Source: an uncultured Flavobacteriales bacterium
Lineage (GTDB): Bacteria; Bacteroidota; Bacteroidia; Flavobacteriales; BACL11
Assembly (NCBI GenBank): GCA_905478555.1
Contig: CAJQIZ010000024.1
Coordinates: 1 to 64,000 of the forward strand
Reading direction: 5' to 3'
Length of the DNA stretch: 64,000 nt
A program made the position numbers and the translations under genes. The notes below the pieces were generated by a model. That model was not told where the DNA came from and searched no databases. It was given only the letters and a program-made list of their open reading frames with translations. This document shows, piece by piece, positions 36,931 through 44,629 of this stretch (position 1 is its first letter; every line of letters starts with the position of its first letter).

Positions 36931-37055
36931 CAATTATTTTTTTAATTTTGGCTTACTAGATTGATTAGCGGTGCAAAAAGCGGAGCAATTTTTAGTTTGA
37001 ATGCTTGCTGTAATCATGTAAAAAGGTGTTAGGTTGTAATCCTGCTACCCCGACT
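36931..37055 (+). repeat. 125-bp dispersed repeat, copy 1
   Basis: This segment is 94% identical (118 of 125 by hand alignment, no gaps) to the reverse complement of 60466-60590. It contains GCGGTGCAAAAAGCGGAGC, an AGCAA/TTGCT inverted pair, TGTAATCATGTAAA, and ends with the tRNA-like 23-mer. It marks the right end of the island and is followed by a decayed T9SS tail. Confidence 0.9.
37032..37054 (+). repeat. tRNA 3'-end-like 23-mer, right copy (candidate attR)
   Basis: GGTTGTAAT followed by CCTGCTACCCCGAC is in direct orientation to the copy at 31484. It differs at two positions inside the T-loop, so it no longer forms a canonical TTCGAAT loop. Confidence 0.75.
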
Positions 37056-37071
37056 AAAAAATTCATGTTGT

Positions 37072-37272
37072 GTGACCTGGATATGGGATGCGAATTCAGG
37101 AGTTTGGGCTAAGATGGGTAGTATGACCTCTATAGGAGAGATAGGATCATTTGACAAAAAGATAATGAAAGTAGTTGATATCTTAGTTAGAGAATCTAAA
37201 GATTTAAAAAATCAAACTCTCTTTTATATCTATGACGATGGAACAGTAAAGAAAAGAATAGTTATAGAATAA
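37072..37272 (+). pseudogene. Remnant of a secreted protein with a T9SS C-terminal tail
   Basis: The last 38 codons (MKVVDILVRESKD to FYIYDDGTVKKRIVIE) closely match the C-terminal tails of the two cargo genes at 59507 and 60624 (IYDDGTVEKRIVVE and similar). Upstream there is only a GTG-initiated, incoherent reading frame of about 28 codons and no signal peptide. It starts 17 nt after the right 23-mer, the same position relative to the repeat as the intact cargo genes. It is therefore probably the 3' end of a deleted cargo gene. Confidence 0.7.
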
Positions 37273-37293
37273 AATTATTTTAAAAAAGTTGTT

Positions 37294-37314
37294 TTAATTA
37301 GACAATCTAATTAA
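37294..37314. repeat. 8-bp inverted repeat upstream of the omega-amidase promoter
   Basis: TTAATTAG and CTAATTAA flank a 5-nt centre. The repeat ends 5 nt before the -7 element, where a regulator could bind. The AT-rich sequence makes chance possible. Confidence 0.4.
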
Positions 37315-37319
37315 TTCTT

Positions 37320-37327
37320 TAAGTTTG
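37320..37327 (+). promoter_or_regulatory. TAAGTTTG -7 element for the omega-amidase, leaderless spacing
   Basis: TAAGTTTG is followed by 5 nt (CTTTT) and ATG 37333. The sequence TAAGTTTGCTTT is the same as at the two cargo genes near the right end of the window. Confidence 0.55.
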
Positions 37328-37332
37328 CTTTT

Positions 37333-38109
37333 ATGAAAAAAACCCTCATTCTGTCTCTTATACAATCCAATATTTTTTGGGAAGATGTAGATAAAAACCT
37401 TCTTCATCTTGAAGAATTAATATCAAAAAATTCGAATACAGATATTATTCTACTACCTGAAATGTTTAATACTTCTTTTTGTCCAAAATCTAATCATTTA
37501 GCAGAAACTATGAACGGCAAAACGGTGCGTTGGATGAATGAAATTGCTAGAAAGAAAGGATGTGCTATTGCTGGAAGTTTAATGATTTCAGAAGATGAAA
37601 AGGTTTATAATCGCCTAGTTTGGATTTCAAAAAATGGAGCAATACACACTTATGATAAACATCATTTATTCTCTTTAATTAAAGAAGAAAGATACATAAG
37701 TAAAGGAGAAGAAAGGTTAATTGTAGAGATAGAGGGATGGAAAATCTGTCCACTTATTTGTTACGATTTGCGTTTCCCTGTTTTTAGTAGAAATGATGTA
37801 GATTATGATGTACTGATTTATTTAGCAAATTGGCCTGTTAAAAGAATTGAGGCTTGGGATACCCTTCTAAAAGCTCGTTCTATTGAAAATCAGTGTTACA
37901 CCATTGGGGTGAATAGAGTAGGAGAAGATGGAAACGGAATTCTTTTTAATGGTCACACCAAAGTGTTTGATGCTTTTGGTAACGAATTACTTTCTGCAAC
38001 AGAAAATGAAATAGAGGTGCTTCAAATAGAAATTAGCTTAGAAGATTTAAAGTTAAAAAGAAGGCAGATGAATTTCTTACAAGACAGAGATGATTTTACT
38101 CTAACGTAA
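37333..38109 (+). CDS. Nitrilase-superfamily omega-amidase (YafV-like)
   Basis: The catalytic triad is Glu in LLPEMFNTSF (about residue 43), Lys in YDKHHLF (about 112) and Cys in ICYDLRFP (about 146). The Phe/His-rich HHLFSLIKEE region and the 258-aa length fit omega-amidases. These hydrolyse alpha-ketoglutaramate or alpha-ketosuccinamate to clear side products of transamination. The gene is monocistronic and its last 14 nt overlap the 3' end of the facing lipoprotein gene. Confidence 0.88.
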   Translation: MKKTLILSLIQSNIFWEDVDKNLLHLEELISKNSNTDIILLPEMFNTSFCPKSNHLAETMNGKTVRWMNEIARKKGCAIAGSLMISEDEKVYNRLVWISKNGAIHTYDKHHLFSLIKEERYISKGEERLIVEIEGWKICPLICYDLRFPVFSRNDVDYDVLIYLANWPVKRIEAWDTLLKARSIENQCYTIGVNRVGEDGNGILFNGHTKVFDAFGNELLSATENEIEVLQIEISLEDLKLKRRQMNFLQDRDDFTLT

Positions 38110-39139
38110 TCCACTCTAACTCTATGTCCCAATTGGAGCGAATGGTTATTTTTTCATGAAAATGATATGTTTTTTCTGATTGTTTCTTCTCAGAAAAATT
38201 CCCTGTATCCCAATAACCATTATCATTTTCATCCTGAAAAGCTCTTAAAGTATATTCTCCTGTGGAAATGTTTTTTAGCGTAAAGTTAAAAGTATTCTCA
38301 AATTTTTCTTGAACAATAACTTTATCTGCTTTTAATAGTTGAAGTACAATATTTCCACTAAAATCGGAATTTAAAGTCAAGTTTCCACCTTCTGTTATTG
38401 TTGTATCTTTCAATATCTCTGTAGAATCAATTTCGTATAAAGGATTAAAAGTATAAAGTTTAATTGAGGTGTCTACACCTGCAACAAATAATTTATCTGA
38501 AAAAGAAATAATTTCATCTTCATGATAAAAATAATCATCCCCAGAAAGAGAAACTACTTTGTAACTTCCCTCAATTATATTATTGAAAACGAAATAGCCG
38601 TCTATATTAGATTTACTCACATAATTTGGAGATGTTTTAAAGATTATAGAATCCTGAACATCAAATTGATACAGTAAAACCCAATGGTTTTTTTCATCTT
38701 CCTTTGTAAGAGAGTTCTGTAGAGAAACCTCTAAAGGTTGTAAGTTTATTTCTTTATTAAAAGTATAAATCTCATCAATTAATTTGGTTAAAACATTTCC
38801 TTCTGTAAGGTCTTTTATACAATTTCCAAAACTTACTTCATAATGTAAATTAGTATCTATATAGTCCTTAATAATTATCTCTAATACATTTCCCTTTACT
38901 TTATGAGAAACTCCATTTAAAGGCGGTGAAATATAGAAATTACCTACAAATTTATGTTCTTGTATTCTTTCATCAAATACATAAGTAAGCTTACTTTCTT
39001 TATTGTTATCTATTTCAATTTGATGAAAGTGATCAATACAACGTGGAGCCTCTTGGTCTTTCTCTCCTCCAGATGGCGCTACCATATTGGCGCATCCGCT
39101 AAATAGTAAAACAAAAAAAATAGAGAGGTGTAATTTCAT
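38096..39139 (-). CDS. Lipoprotein with SbsA-type Ig-like domain
   Basis: From MKLHLSIFFVLLFSGCAN the signal ends in the lipobox FSGC, followed by MVAPSGGEKDQEAP, a common start of a Bacteroidota lipoprotein group. Residues about 50-130 form an SbsA/Big_5-type Ig-like domain (LTYVFDERIQ, NVLEIIIKD, LHYEVSFGN). The later part has repeated beta-sandwich strands. I start at ATG 39139 because a promoter element ends 5 nt upstream. The ORF continues 13 codons further upstream. It is likely a surface or periplasmic structural protein, with no enzyme motif. Confidence 0.8.
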   Translation of the reverse strand: MKLHLSIFFVLLFSGCANMVAPSGGEKDQEAPRCIDHFHQIEIDNNKESKLTYVFDERIQEHKFVGNFYISPPLNGVSHKVKGNVLEIIIKDYIDTNLHYEVSFGNCIKDLTEGNVLTKLIDEIYTFNKEINLQPLEVSLQNSLTKEDEKNHWVLLYQFDVQDSIIFKTSPNYVSKSNIDGYFVFNNIIEGSYKVVSLSGDDYFYHEDEIISFSDKLFVAGVDTSIKLYTFNPLYEIDSTEILKDTTITEGGNLTLNSDFSGNIVLQLLKADKVIVQEKFENTFNFTLKNISTGEYTLRAFQDENDNGYWDTGNFSEKKQSEKTYHFHEKITIRSNWDIELEWITLE

Positions 39140-39144
39140 ATCAG

Positions 39145-39152
39145 CAAATATA
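39145..39152 (-). promoter_or_regulatory. TATATTTG -7 element, leaderless spacing
   Basis: TATATTTG on the minus strand lies 5 nt (CTGAT) before ATG 39139. It supports this start over the upstream in-frame codon. Confidence 0.5.
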
Positions 39153-39155
39153 ACA

Positions 39156-39846
39156 TTAAGCAATAGCAATTGTAACAATACTAACTTTTATTCCTTCAAT
39201 TTGTTGTAGTGATGTAATGCAAGCTTCCAAAGTAGATCCAGTTGTTACCACATCATCAATTAGTAAAATGTGTTTATATTTTAATTTTTCTAAATCTGTC
39301 ATTCGGAATACTTCTCCAACATTTTCTCATCTGATGTATTTGTTCTTTTTAGTTTGCGATTCAGTATCTACCGTTCTTGTTAGTGTTGTTGTCTCTATTT
39401 CTGTTTTTAGAACTTCTTTATTGCTTTTTCAATACACCTACTTTGGCTGTATCCTCTTATCTTTTCCTTTTTAGAATGAAGAGGAACAGGGATAATATAG
39501 TCAATATCTTTAAAAAATATACCCTCTTCTATTTCATATCCAATTTGTTTGCCTAAAAAGATTCCAACTTTTTGGTTTTCCTCATATTTCAGGGCATATA
39601 TCATTTTTTGCAAAGGACTATCTTTTACAAATTCGTAAAGAGCCGCAGAATGACCTAATTGAACTTTTCCCCAAAAGAGTTTTTGTAAGTCGTTCTCTTT
39701 TATCTCAAAATGATTTGTTTTTGGAATGTGAAACTGACAAACAGTACAAATACACTGTTCATATTTAAATAGGGAATTGTTCCACCCTAAACAAATTTTA
39801 TGATAAATAAGGAAATGAAATCATCAAAAAGGGAAGAAATCCACAT
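39156..39846 (-). pseudogene. comF: Broken comF (phosphoribosyltransferase-like competence protein)
   Basis: Reading the minus strand in pieces gives a full ComF order. It runs from a start (MWISSLFDDFISLF), through an N-terminal Cys-rich part (KICLGW, QCICTVC) and PLQKMIYALKYEE, to PVPLHSKKEKIRGYSQS, and ends with the PRPP motif LLIDDVVTTGSTLEA. The frame is broken near 39808, again near 39410-39430 (TAA at 39407), and by TGA at 39327 where family members have the Trp of a RWENVG-type motif. A zinc-ligand Cys is replaced by Trp. At least three lesions mean it is not functional. ComF takes part in DNA uptake. Confidence 0.85.
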
Positions 39847-39859
39847 AAATTAGCATAAA

Positions 39860-39884
39860 AAAGAGGTCTTAAAAAGACCTCTTT
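39860..39884 (-). terminator. Terminator of nrdJ
   Basis: A perfect 11-bp stem (AAAGAGGTCTT and complement) with a 3-nt loop lies 10 nt after the nrdJ stop. A T-run (TTTT) follows on the minus strand. Confidence 0.85.
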
Positions 39885-39893
39885 ACTATTATT

Positions 39894-42479
39894 TTATCCA
39901 CACTTACTGTATCCACAGTTTACACATTTCAGACAGCCTTCTTCATAAATTAGTCCTTCTGTATTGCAATCAGAACATTTATGATCATCTGCTTTTGTCC
40001 CATCAGGAATAAATGTTTTAAGAGCTCTTACAACTCCGCTTTTCCAAGTATTGATATTTTCATCATAAAGATTCATCTTACCAATTAAATCTACCACATA
40101 TTGTATTGGCATTCCATGACGTAATACTCCAGAAATTAGTTTTGCATAGTTCCAGAATTCTTTATTGAACGAACGAGAAAGTCCACCAAAAGTAACTTTG
40201 TACCCTTCTTTATCTTCATATTGAAAATCGTACTGACTAGTTCCGTCTTCTCTTTTATTTTTCACTACCCAACCGTACTCTACCCCTTTTGGTAAAACAA
40301 AAACATCTTCAATTTTACCAGTAAAAATCTCATAAGGTCTTCCGTTTAATAAACCAACAACTGCCATCCATTTTTCTTTGTTATTTTGAAAACGGATTAC
40401 TTTTGCATCTAATCTTTTCGGACGAGATGGTGCATGATTTACTGAAAATTCTGAATTAGCTTCTTCAACTCCTCCTTTATCGTCATTAGCAACTAGTACT
40501 CCAGATCTTGATCCATCTCTGTACACAGTAATTCCTTTTAATCCTTGTTTCCAAGATTCTAAGTAAATATTACTTACTTCTTCTTCTGATACATCATTTG
40601 GTAAATTGATAGTAGAACTAATAGAGTGCGTTACATATTTTTGAACTACAGCTTGCATCTTTACTCTTTGTTCCCAGTTTATTTCTGGAGCTGTAGATCC
40701 CGAATAAGGGCTTTTCTTAGCATCTGTTTCTCCAGTAATTTCCATCCACTTTTTCAAGTTATGGTGGTAAACAGTAAACTCTTGCCACTTGTCTCCCATA
40801 TCATCAATAAAGTCTACTTTTTCTTCAGTATCTCTATCGTTTAATTTTCTTCTTCTTTTATAGTCCGTCATAAATACTGGCTCTATTCCTGAAGAAGTTT
40901 GAGCTAACATACTAAGTGTCCCTGTAGGCGCAACGGTACTAATAGAAATGTTTCTTCTTCCGAACTTCATCATTCTTTCGTATACTTCCGGAAGTTCTAC
41001 TTTTAACATTTGTACGAATTCTGATGTCTCTTCAATATCTTTATCAAAACCAACAAACGAACCTCTTTCTAGCGACATGTCAATAGAACAATCGAATTCT
41101 GCTCTACATTTCTCTTTCATCATTCCCTCAATAAACTTAATAGATTCATCAGAATCATATTTCATTCCTAGAGCTGCAACCATATCGGCAAGTGCAGTAA
41201 ATCCAAGTCCGGTTCTTCTACCCTCTTTACCAGTTTTTAGTAATAACTCCCAAGTTTCTTTTTCTACCATCTTAATGATTTCCGGTTCTTCATCAGCATC
41301 TACTTTTGCTAATATTCTACCAATAGCTTCTATTTCTAAATCTACTAAATCATCCATTAATCTTTGTCCTTCATAAGTTGCTTGATAGAACTTTTTCATA
41401 TTGAACTTTGCTTGTGAAGTAAACGGTTGTTCAACAAATTTAAATAGGTTTAAAGCAATTAATCTACAACTGTCTCCACCTTGCATTGCAATTTCCGAAC
41501 AAGGGTTTGTAGATGTATTCTCATATCCTGGATAAACAGATGACGTAGAGTACCAATGTTGTCTGTCCCAGTAAATTAAACCAGGTTCAGCTGTGTTGTG
41601 CGCACATTGTATAATAGTATTCCAAAGATCTCTAGCTTGTATTGTTTTTGTAACTTTAGGTTCGTCAGAATCAATTGGCCATCTATGTGTATATTCTGTT
41701 TTATTATCTACTGCTTTCATAAATTCATCTGAAAGTCTTAGTGAGATATTAGCTCCTGTTACTTGAGATAAATCTTGTTTAATAGTTGTGAAATCTTCCA
41801 CATCTGGGTGAGCGATATCCATAGAAAGCATCAAAGCTCCTCTTCTACCATTCTGAGCTACTTCTCTTGTTGTATGGGAGAATCTTTTCATAAAAGAAAC
41901 TGCACCAGAAGTAGATCCTGCAGCATTTGAAACATGAGAACCAGAGGGTCTTAAGTTAGAGATGTCTACTCCAACACCACATCTTCTTTTAAATAATTGA
42001 GCTAATTGTTGGTCGGTATAAAATACTCCACCATAAGAATCATGCATTTCAGGAACAACAATACAGTTTGATAATGAAGCAATTTTATAAATATTTCCAA
42101 GTGAACTCATTACACTTCCTTGTGGGATGATGTGTCCAAAATTCTCGAATAAATCAAAAATTCTTCCCTCACTTAAGTGCTCTCTATTCTGTCCGTATTC
42201 CGATAAGAATTTAGCCGATCCATTCAGATTATATTTTAATTTATAATCTTCTTCAATCCTCCCGAACTCTCTAGCCATTCTTCTATGCATATCTTCTGGA
42301 GATTGTTCTACAAAGTTTTCTTCAAAATCCTTCATAGCATACTTATTCATCCATGTAGTAGCGGCTAATTCATCTCCATTAAAGTATTTAATACTTTCTG
42401 CCAATACTTCATTATAAGTATAAGTCTGAACTTTTTGGTCGTTTAGTAAGTTTGTGTTTGCTTCTTTTGTTTTTGCCAT
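39894..42479 (-). CDS. nrdJ: Class II (adenosylcobalamin-dependent) ribonucleoside reductase
   Basis: The 861-aa protein has the NrdJ-type catalytic barrel. It includes NCIVVPEMHDSYGG, CGVGVDISNLRPSGS, the active-site NPCSEI segment and APTGTLSMLAQTSSGIEP. The C-terminus has a Cys-rich zinc or redox tail (CSDCNTEG, CLKCVNCGYSKCG). It reduces ribonucleotides using B12 to make the thiyl radical, so it works with or without oxygen. It has its own 267-nt upstream region and a terminator. No cobalamin riboswitch was recognised there, and no class I nrdAB is in the window. Confidence 0.95.
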   Translation of the reverse strand: MAKTKEANTNLLNDQKVQTYTYNEVLAESIKYFNGDELAATTWMNKYAMKDFEENFVEQSPEDMHRRMAREFGRIEEDYKLKYNLNGSAKFLSEYGQNREHLSEGRIFDLFENFGHIIPQGSVMSSLGNIYKIASLSNCIVVPEMHDSYGGVFYTDQQLAQLFKRRCGVGVDISNLRPSGSHVSNAAGSTSGAVSFMKRFSHTTREVAQNGRRGALMLSMDIAHPDVEDFTTIKQDLSQVTGANISLRLSDEFMKAVDNKTEYTHRWPIDSDEPKVTKTIQARDLWNTIIQCAHNTAEPGLIYWDRQHWYSTSSVYPGYENTSTNPCSEIAMQGGDSCRLIALNLFKFVEQPFTSQAKFNMKKFYQATYEGQRLMDDLVDLEIEAIGRILAKVDADEEPEIIKMVEKETWELLLKTGKEGRRTGLGFTALADMVAALGMKYDSDESIKFIEGMMKEKCRAEFDCSIDMSLERGSFVGFDKDIEETSEFVQMLKVELPEVYERMMKFGRRNISISTVAPTGTLSMLAQTSSGIEPVFMTDYKRRRKLNDRDTEEKVDFIDDMGDKWQEFTVYHHNLKKWMEITGETDAKKSPYSGSTAPEINWEQRVKMQAVVQKYVTHSISSTINLPNDVSEEEVSNIYLESWKQGLKGITVYRDGSRSGVLVANDDKGGVEEANSEFSVNHAPSRPKRLDAKVIRFQNNKEKWMAVVGLLNGRPYEIFTGKIEDVFVLPKGVEYGWVVKNKREDGTSQYDFQYEDKEGYKVTFGGLSRSFNKEFWNYAKLISGVLRHGMPIQYVVDLIGKMNLYDENINTWKSGVVRALKTFIPDGTKADDHKCSDCNTEGLIYEEGCLKCVNCGYSKCG

Positions 42480-42746
42480 ATTTATTGTTCTCGATTAAGC
42501 GTTATATATTTATTGTCTTATTTTTCTGTTTACAATTTTAAAAATATAATCTCTCATATTACACGTTTATTATTTGTTTACTAACATATTTTTTAACAAA
42601 ATCTAAAAATATTTTGTGCTAGATAAATATAATATAGTGTAAAAAACACACTATCTTTTCATGAAAATTCTAAGTTGTTGAAATTCAGTAAAATGAATTT
42701 AAAAAATAAAGTGTAGAAAATATTTTCATAATAAAGTTTTTAACAA
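42480..42746. other. Upstream region of nrdJ
   Basis: No gene is seen in these 267 bases between purQ and nrdJ. The region is very AT-rich and holds one 7-bp hairpin (42634-42654) but no exact TAnnTTTG element. The nearest is TAGATTTTG on the minus strand, one base too long. Confidence 0.5.
42634..42654. promoter_or_regulatory. Inverted repeat upstream of nrdJ
   Basis: ATAGTGT and ACACTAT flank a 7-nt AT-rich loop about 155 nt ahead of the nrdJ start. On the minus strand the segment ACACTATAT matches the first part of the NrdR box, but the second half of the box is absent, so an NrdR site is only a possibility. Confidence 0.3.
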
Positions 42747-43436
42747 CTATGATAAAACGATATTTAAAATACTGTCGAATAATATTTTCCCATCGGCATT
42801 ATTTAATTCCGCATCTGCAGCTCGTTCAGGGTGCGGCATCATTCCAAATACATTTCTGTTTTTATTACAAACTCCAGCAATATTTAATAAAGATCCATTT
42901 GGATTAGCCTCTTCTGTAATATTTCCATTTTCATCAGAATACTTAAATAAAATCTGCTCATTAGTAATTAACTCTTGTAAAGTCTCTTCATCAGCATGGT
43001 ACCTACCTTCTCCGTGTGCAATTGGTATTTTTACTGCATTATCAGAATATTGATTAGTAACTAATGTATTTTTTGTAATAGCTGTTAAATGTATATTTTT
43101 ACAAATAAATTTATGATTAGTATTATGTAGAAGTGCTCCTGGTAAAAGTCCTGACTCACATAAAATCTGGAATCCGTTACAGATACCCATAACATATCCA
43201 CCATTATTAGCATGTTCTACTAATTTTTCCATAATTGGAGAGTAGTTAGCAATTGCTCCCGATCTTAAGTAATCTCCAAAAGAAAATCCTCCAGGAAGAA
43301 TAATGAAATCACAATTTTGTAAGTTAGTATCTTTATGCCATAACTTTACTACCTCTTGTTTCATTATGCTTTCTAAAACATAAACCATATCCATATCACA
43401 ATTCGATCCCGGGAAAACGACTACTCCAAATTTCAT
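42747..43436 (-). CDS. purQ: Phosphoribosylformylglycinamidine synthase, glutaminase subunit
   Basis: The class I glutamine amidotransferase has the FPGSNCDMDM start, the nucleophile Cys in GICNGFQIL and the His/Glu pair in PHPERA. It supplies ammonia to PurL for the fourth step of purine synthesis. The 229-aa length is normal for the small, separate form, which implies a separate PurL elsewhere. A TAATTTTG element lies 22 nt upstream, inside the end of the DUF6427 gene. Confidence 0.95.
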   Translation of the reverse strand: MKFGVVVFPGSNCDMDMVYVLESIMKQEVVKLWHKDTNLQNCDFIILPGGFSFGDYLRSGAIANYSPIMEKLVEHANNGGYVMGICNGFQILCESGLLPGALLHNTNHKFICKNIHLTAITKNTLVTNQYSDNAVKIPIAHGEGRYHADEETLQELITNEQILFKYSDENGNITEEANPNGSLLNIAGVCNKNRNVFGMMPHPERAADAELNNADGKILFDSILNIVLS

Positions 43437-43458
43437 ATAATTTGTTTTAATTGAATTG

Positions 43459-43466
43459 CAAAATTA
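43459..43466 (-). promoter_or_regulatory. TAATTTTG -7 element for purQ
   Basis: TAATTTTG on the minus strand lies 22 nt before the purQ ATG and uses the DUF6427 stop codon as its first three bases. purQ can thus be transcribed alone. Confidence 0.5.
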
Positions 43467-44402
43467 CATATTAATCATTGTAATTCTATAAAAAATAGAA
43501 CTAAATAGAAAAAGGAAAAATATAAATTCGGACCACCTTATTTTTATATGATACACAAAATAATTACCTATAATCACACTAAGTGGCGTTACTATTAATA
43601 TTACTGTTTCTTCCTTGCCTGAAGATAGAAATATAAACACAGAAAAAAAGAAATATAAAATTATAATTGTAAAGGATTCTCTGCTTCTGATACTCTTTTT
43701 ATACATCCACCTAAAAATTTCAAAGAATGACAACAAACTCACTAATGATAAAACATAAAACCATATTTTCTGATTTAATGCTATTTCCACTATACTAAAA
43801 TTAAATAGTTTAAAATTAAATTCAAATACAGGAAAATATAGTTCAGTTTTAGTAAATATTTGATAACTCCACAAGAAGAAATAAGGAACAAACAAAGAGA
43901 GTATACTGATAGTATTGATTCTCCAATTAATGTTTCTGAAAATTAAAGTAGATATTAATATTATTGGAAATAAAAGTAAAATATTAGGTAGATAAAACGA
44001 TAAAATAGAAAGTAAAATACCCGCATTAAACACTATAGAAAATGGTTGTTTCTGCTTATAAAGTTGTAGTAAAAAGTTTAAGAAAAACAATAGAACAAAT
44101 GAAATCAACATCATTTTATGATTCGTTACAAATGTTGTGTTTAGAAGTAAGAAGACAAATGCTAATACAAAATTTGGTCTTTTAATGATGTCTTTATCAT
44201 AGATTAAGTTATTTAACCCAATAGAGTGGAAAAACGTAAGTATTGCACTAATTACTACTAGTAAAACAGAATAAAATGGAAATTTGTTTTCAATATTTTG
44301 AAACTGAGAAGTGAAAAATGAGGGTATAAAAAACAATATGGAAAACAGTAGAAATAGTATAATTAAATACGAATGACTATTTTTTAAGGATTTTAGAATC
44401 AT
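43464..44402 (-). CDS. DUF6427 family integral membrane protein
   Basis: The 312-aa protein consists almost wholly of hydrophobic helices (about ten), with short charged loops and a FRNINWRI motif in the middle. Composition and position beside DUF6341 and purD match the DUF6427 family of Flavobacteria, which has no known function. It diverges from the small DUF6341 gene across 50 nt. Confidence 0.75.
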   Translation of the reverse strand: MILKSLKNSHSYLIILFLLFSILFFIPSFFTSQFQNIENKFPFYSVLLVVISAILTFFHSIGLNNLIYDKDIIKRPNFVLAFVFLLLNTTFVTNHKMMLISFVLLFFLNFLLQLYKQKQPFSIVFNAGILLSILSFYLPNILLLFPIILISTLIFRNINWRINTISILSLFVPYFFLWSYQIFTKTELYFPVFEFNFKLFNFSIVEIALNQKIWFYVLSLVSLLSFFEIFRWMYKKSIRSRESFTIIILYFFFSVFIFLSSGKEETVILIVTPLSVIIGNYFVYHIKIRWSEFIFFLFLFSSIFYRITMINM

Positions 44403-44419
44403 TTATTGTTAAAATATTT

Positions 44420-44427
44420 TAGTTTTG
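44420..44427 (+). promoter_or_regulatory. TAGTTTTG -7 element for the DUF6341 gene
   Basis: TAGTTTTG matches TAnnTTTG and lies 25 nt before ATG 44453. Confidence 0.5.
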
Positions 44428-44452
44428 CATTCAAATTAATACAGTTTTACAG

Positions 44453-44629
44453 ATGAACGACTTTTTATACGCTACTGGAGATTTATTCGAATCAATTTTT
44501 GATGTAATGCCGCTTTTTGGAGACTACATCAACTACTTTTTTATGGTTGTTATTTTCACTTTTCTTGTTGTATGGACGACTAAGATGTTTGGCCATAAAA
44601 AGAGAGGAGAAGAACACGCTTCATCATAA
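44453..44629 (+). CDS. Small DUF6341-type membrane protein (58 aa)
   Basis: ATG 44453 opens a 58-codon frame ending TAA 44627-44629. The protein has an acidic, aromatic N-terminal part (NDFLYATGDLFESIFDVMPL), one membrane helix (about residues 30-43) and a polar tail (KKRGEEHASS). Its size and place next to DUF6427 and purD match the DUF6341 family. A TAGTTTTG promoter precedes it. The last 6 nt overlap the end of the converging purD gene. The function is unknown. Confidence 0.75.
   Translation: MNDFLYATGDLFESIFDVMPLFGDYINYFFMVVIFTFLVVWTTKMFGHKKRGEEHASS

Larger units (their letters stand above)
31484..37054. mobile_element. Integrative island carrying restriction/defence genes
   Basis: A tyrosine integrase sits next to the left boundary, and two direct copies of a 23-nt tRNA 3'-end-like sequence bound a 5.6-kb segment. 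Inside lie a C5 cytosine methyltransferase, a BglII-like endonuclease and a DUF262/DUF1524 protein. The genes on both sides are housekeeping genes. The two 23-mers differ at two positions, so they could be attL and attR of an old insertion. No excision partner (Xis) or transfer gene is seen. The boundaries are inferred, not proven. Confidence 0.65.

Noticed and set aside
36931-37055. Integron attC site in the 125-bp repeat (GTTAGGT fits the GTTRRRY box)
   Set aside because: No matching RYYYAAC box at the other end, no long attC-like stem, and the nearby integrase lacks the integron-specific form and has the IntDOT-type Ser.
40948-41376. 142-aa plus-strand ORF inside nrdJ
   Set aside because: Shadow of the reductase gene, Ser/Leu-rich with no family resemblance.
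42480-42746. Cobalamin riboswitch ahead of nrdJ
   Set aside because: No B12-box-like segment or multi-stem layout is seen in this AT-rich stretch.
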